Assembly: GCA_046095485.1 (NCBI GenBank)
Contig: JBJTJN010000014.1
Location: 1 to 21,533, forward strand
DNA: 21,533 nucleotides
From: SYFI01 sp046095485
Lineage (GTDB): Bacteria; Actinomycetota; Thermoleophilia; Miltoncostaeales; Miltoncostaeaceae
Direction: 5' to 3'
Part shown: positions 19,806 through 21,533 of the stretch, piece by piece
Numbering within the stretch: the stretch's first letter is position 1
How the letters are laid out: every line of letters starts with the position of its first letter
Notes under the pieces: generated by a model
Database searches by the model: none
Told to the model about the DNA's origin: nothing
What the model saw: the letters and a program-made list of their open reading frames with translations, nothing else
Position numbers and translations under genes: made by a program

Positions 19806-20942
19806 TTGCCAGCAGCCCTTCGCATACGCCGGTTGCCGGCAGCCCTCGTGGCGCTGGGCACCGTGCTCATGCTGCCGGGGATTGCGCTGCCCACCACATC
19901 GGGCGCCCCCACCACGGAACCGCCCACAGCCGCGGCGCCTGCGGCCGCGAGCGGCCGCCTCGCCCTGCGCACCACCATCACCGGTCAGATCTCGCCCAAG
20001 TCGGTGGTGGCGTCGGGCAGCGGACTCGTGACCGCCCAGAACATGATGTACACCCATACCGTCACGGTGTACGACGCTCGCACCATGAAGCTGAAGGCGA
20101 CGATCCCCGACGCCGTGCAGCTGTCGCGCTTCGGGGTGAAGGGCCACCCCGGGGTGTCGCGCGGGGCGCCGGTTGAGGCCGCGTTCTCGCCCGGCGGCCT
20201 CTACGCGTACGTGACCAACTACGCCATGTACGGGCGCGGGTTCGGCCCCGAGGGCACGGACACCTGCACGCCGGCATCCGGCGTGGACCGCTCGTACGCC
20301 TACCGCATCGACATGGAGTCCATGCGCATCGACCGGGTGTACCCGGTGGGATCCGTCCCCAAGGTGGTGGCGGTCACGCCCGACGGGGGCCGTGTGCTGG
20401 TGAGCAACTGGTGCTCGTGGGACCTCACCGTGATCGATGCGGCCACGGGAAAGGTGGTGCGCACGCTGCCCCTCGGGGCCTACCCGCGCGGCATCGCGGT
20501 GTCGGGCGATGGACGGTTTGCCCTGGTGGCGATCATGGGCAGCAGCCACCTGCTGCGCGTCGACCTGCGCACCTACCGCACGCGGCAGGTGCAGGTGGGA
20601 TCGGGCCCGAGGGCCGTGGTGCTCTCCGATGATGCCCGCACCGCCTACGTGACGCTCAACGCCGAGGGGCGCGTGGCGAAGGTGAACCTGCGCACGGGCC
20701 GCCTGAGCCGCGTGGCCACGGGCAGCGCGCCGCGTAGCCTGGCGCGCTCGGCCGACGGCACCGCGCTGTACGTGGTCAACTACGAGAGCGGCTCGGTGTC
20801 GAAGCTGCGCACCCGCGACATGCGCGTGCTGCAGACGGTGAAGGCCTGCGAGCATCCCATCGGCATCACCTACGAGCCGGTCACGCGCCGCGTATGGGTG
20901 GCCTGCTACGGCGGGGCGATCCTGGTGTTCGACGACCGCTAG
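19806..20942 (+). CDS. Secreted beta-propeller (YVTN-type) protein
   Basis: The 378-residue product has a signal sequence (about 1-30; RIRRLPAALVALGTVLML core) and an Ala/Thr/Pro-rich linker (to about residue 48). The rest is a beta propeller of the YVTN/lactonase-like type: blades carry repeats such as AYVTNYAMYG, VLVSNWCSWDLTVIDAATGKVV, AYVTLNAEGRVAKVNLRTGR and LYVVNYESGSVSKL, each with a strand-turn pattern ending in a hydrophobic-acidic pair. Three late cysteines may form a disulfide pair with one left over. Known relatives bind ligands or are lactonases; no catalytic site can be named here. The TTG start at 19806 is supported by AGAGG and by the signal sequence. Confidence 0.78.
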   Translation: MPAALRIRRLPAALVALGTVLMLPGIALPTTSGAPTTEPPTAAAPAAASGRLALRTTITGQISPKSVVASGSGLVTAQNMMYTHTVTVYDARTMKLKATIPDAVQLSRFGVKGHPGVSRGAPVEAAFSPGGLYAYVTNYAMYGRGFGPEGTDTCTPASGVDRSYAYRIDMESMRIDRVYPVGSVPKVVAVTPDGGRVLVSNWCSWDLTVIDAATGKVVRTLPLGAYPRGIAVSGDGRFALVAIMGSSHLLRVDLRTYRTRQVQVGSGPRAVVLSDDARTAYVTLNAEGRVAKVNLRTGRLSRVATGSAPRSLARSADGTALYVVNYESGSVSKLRTRDMRVLQTVKACEHPIGITYEPVTRRVWVACYGGAILVFDDR

Positions 20943-20944
20943 CG

Positions 20945-20960
20945 GCCGGGAGGTTCCGGC
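20945..20960 (+). terminator. Weak hairpin after the beta-propeller gene
   Basis: GCCGG and CCGGC form a 5-bp stem with a 6-nt loop directly after the stop. There is no T tract. Confidence 0.2.
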
Positions 20961-20970
20961 GCCACATGCC

Positions 20971-20976
20971 TACTAT
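20971..20976 (+). promoter_or_regulatory. -10 element for leaderless acid phosphatase transcript
   Basis: TACTAT is followed by 6 nt and ATG 20983. It is the closest match to TATAAT among the leaderless-type sites in the window. Confidence 0.5.
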
Positions 20977-20982
20977 CCGGAC

Positions 20983-21533
20983 ATGACCACCCGCACCGCA
21001 CTTGCACTCACCGCCGCAGCGGCCGCGCTGGCGATCCCCACTGCCTCTCATGGGGCCGTCGTCAGCTTCGGCTACGGGGGCGCCACGGCGAAGACCCCCA
21101 TCGTGGGGTCCGACCAGCACCTGCCGCCGCTCGCCGTGACCACGGACTACCTGGTGAGCCCGGCCATGGGCGCGAACATCGTGGCGCTGCGCCAGAGCGG
21201 CGGCTACACGGCCGACATCAACGGCACGGTAAGCAGGGCGCGCACCTACCTCGACGGCTGGCTCAACCGCACCTGCGGGAAGAACGCCCCGGTGGCGAAG
21301 GTGCGCAGGTGCAAGGCCATGGTGGTGACCGACATGGACGACACCCTGGTGAGCTGGTACCAGTACTACTCGGACCCGGCCGTGAACTGGACCGAGAACC
21401 CCCCGGTGCAGGACCAGATCATGCAGGCGTGCGGCACGCCGGCGATCCAGCCGAGCGTGAACCTGCTGCGTCGCGCGAAGGCGCGGGGCGTGGCGATCGT
21501 GGTGATCACCGGCCGAAAGCAGGCGACCCTGCC
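20983..21533 (+). CDS. Secreted HAD-family acid phosphatase (5' part, cut by window end)
   Basis: The first 183 residues are visible and the frame is open to the end of the window. A signal peptide of about 24 residues (ASHG-A cleavage region) is followed by the HAD class IIIB acid phosphatase pattern. The nucleophile motif is VVTDMDDTLVSW (114-125) with Asp117 and Asp119, a later segment gives a helical cap region, and motif II is VVITGR (173-178) with Thr176. Cysteines 98, 110 and 150 suggest disulfides in the exported protein. Such enzymes remove phosphate from small organic esters outside the membrane. The remaining motifs III and IV must lie beyond the window. ATG 20983 fits the leaderless promoter. 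Confidence 0.8.
   Translation, partial: MTTRTALALTAAAAALAIPTASHGAVVSFGYGGATAKTPIVGSDQHLPPLAVTTDYLVSPAMGANIVALRQSGGYTADINGTVSRARTYLDGWLNRTCGKNAPVAKVRRCKAMVVTDMDDTLVSWYQYYSDPAVNWTENPPVQDQIMQACGTPAIQPSVNLLRRAKARGVAIVVITGRKQATL

Overview
This window is about 21.5 kb of very GC-rich, densely packed bacterial DNA. Third codon positions are strongly G/C, GTG and TTG starts are common, and the gene set includes an actinobacterial-type SerC, a GH15 trehalase/glucoamylase-like enzyme and an NhaA antiporter. Many genes have a -10-like hexamer (TANNNT or close) only 6-7 nt before the start codon, with no Shine-Dalgarno, which suggests leaderless mRNAs. Together these point to an actinobacterium. A deep lineage such as Thermoleophilia is plausible, but that is an inference.

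Layout. Positions 43-1395 (-) encode a secreted protein with an esterase-like domain, a peptidoglycan-binding segment and an L,D-transpeptidase domain. Divergent from it are serC and a polyphosphate kinase 2 gene (1451-3679). A coupled minus-strand pair follows (PIG-V-like mannosyltransferase and a metallo-beta-lactamase-fold protein, 3676-5615). Then come a GH15 glycoside hydrolase (5663-7489), a secreted nuclease with an Excalibur domain (-), nhaA, and a secreted M15-type peptidase (9735-10391). A rhodanese overlaps a SufE-like gene (10450-11744). Next are an orphan periplasmic binding protein (-), an overlapping pair of CrcB/Fluc fluoride channel genes (12981-13729), a 39-residue single-helix membrane protein (-), a small secreted cupredoxin, tRNA-Glu (-), a small Zn-ribbon-like protein (-), an aquaglyceroporin-like channel and a short-chain dehydrogenase.

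From 16435 the character changes. tRNA-Val and tRNA-Asp are followed by an intrinsic terminator and then an AT-richer islet. The islet holds the C-terminal remnant of an unknown protein and a pentapeptide-repeat lipoprotein gene. It is closed at 17475-17526 by a degraded copy of the tRNA-Asp 3' end plus its terminator, which looks like an old integration footprint. Beyond it are two overlapping genes for secreted pentapeptide-repeat proteins. All three pentapeptide proteins share a C-terminal two-cysteine box, and the second and third also share a His/Trp-rich lead-in.

The window ends with a coupled pair of unknown genes (-), a secreted beta-propeller protein, and the 5' part of a secreted HAD-family acid phosphatase cut by the window edge. 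Much of the gene content acts at the cell envelope or outside it: wall remodelling, ion, fluoride and solute transport, secreted hydrolases and secreted solenoid proteins. I see no complete mobile element, integrase or CRISPR array.
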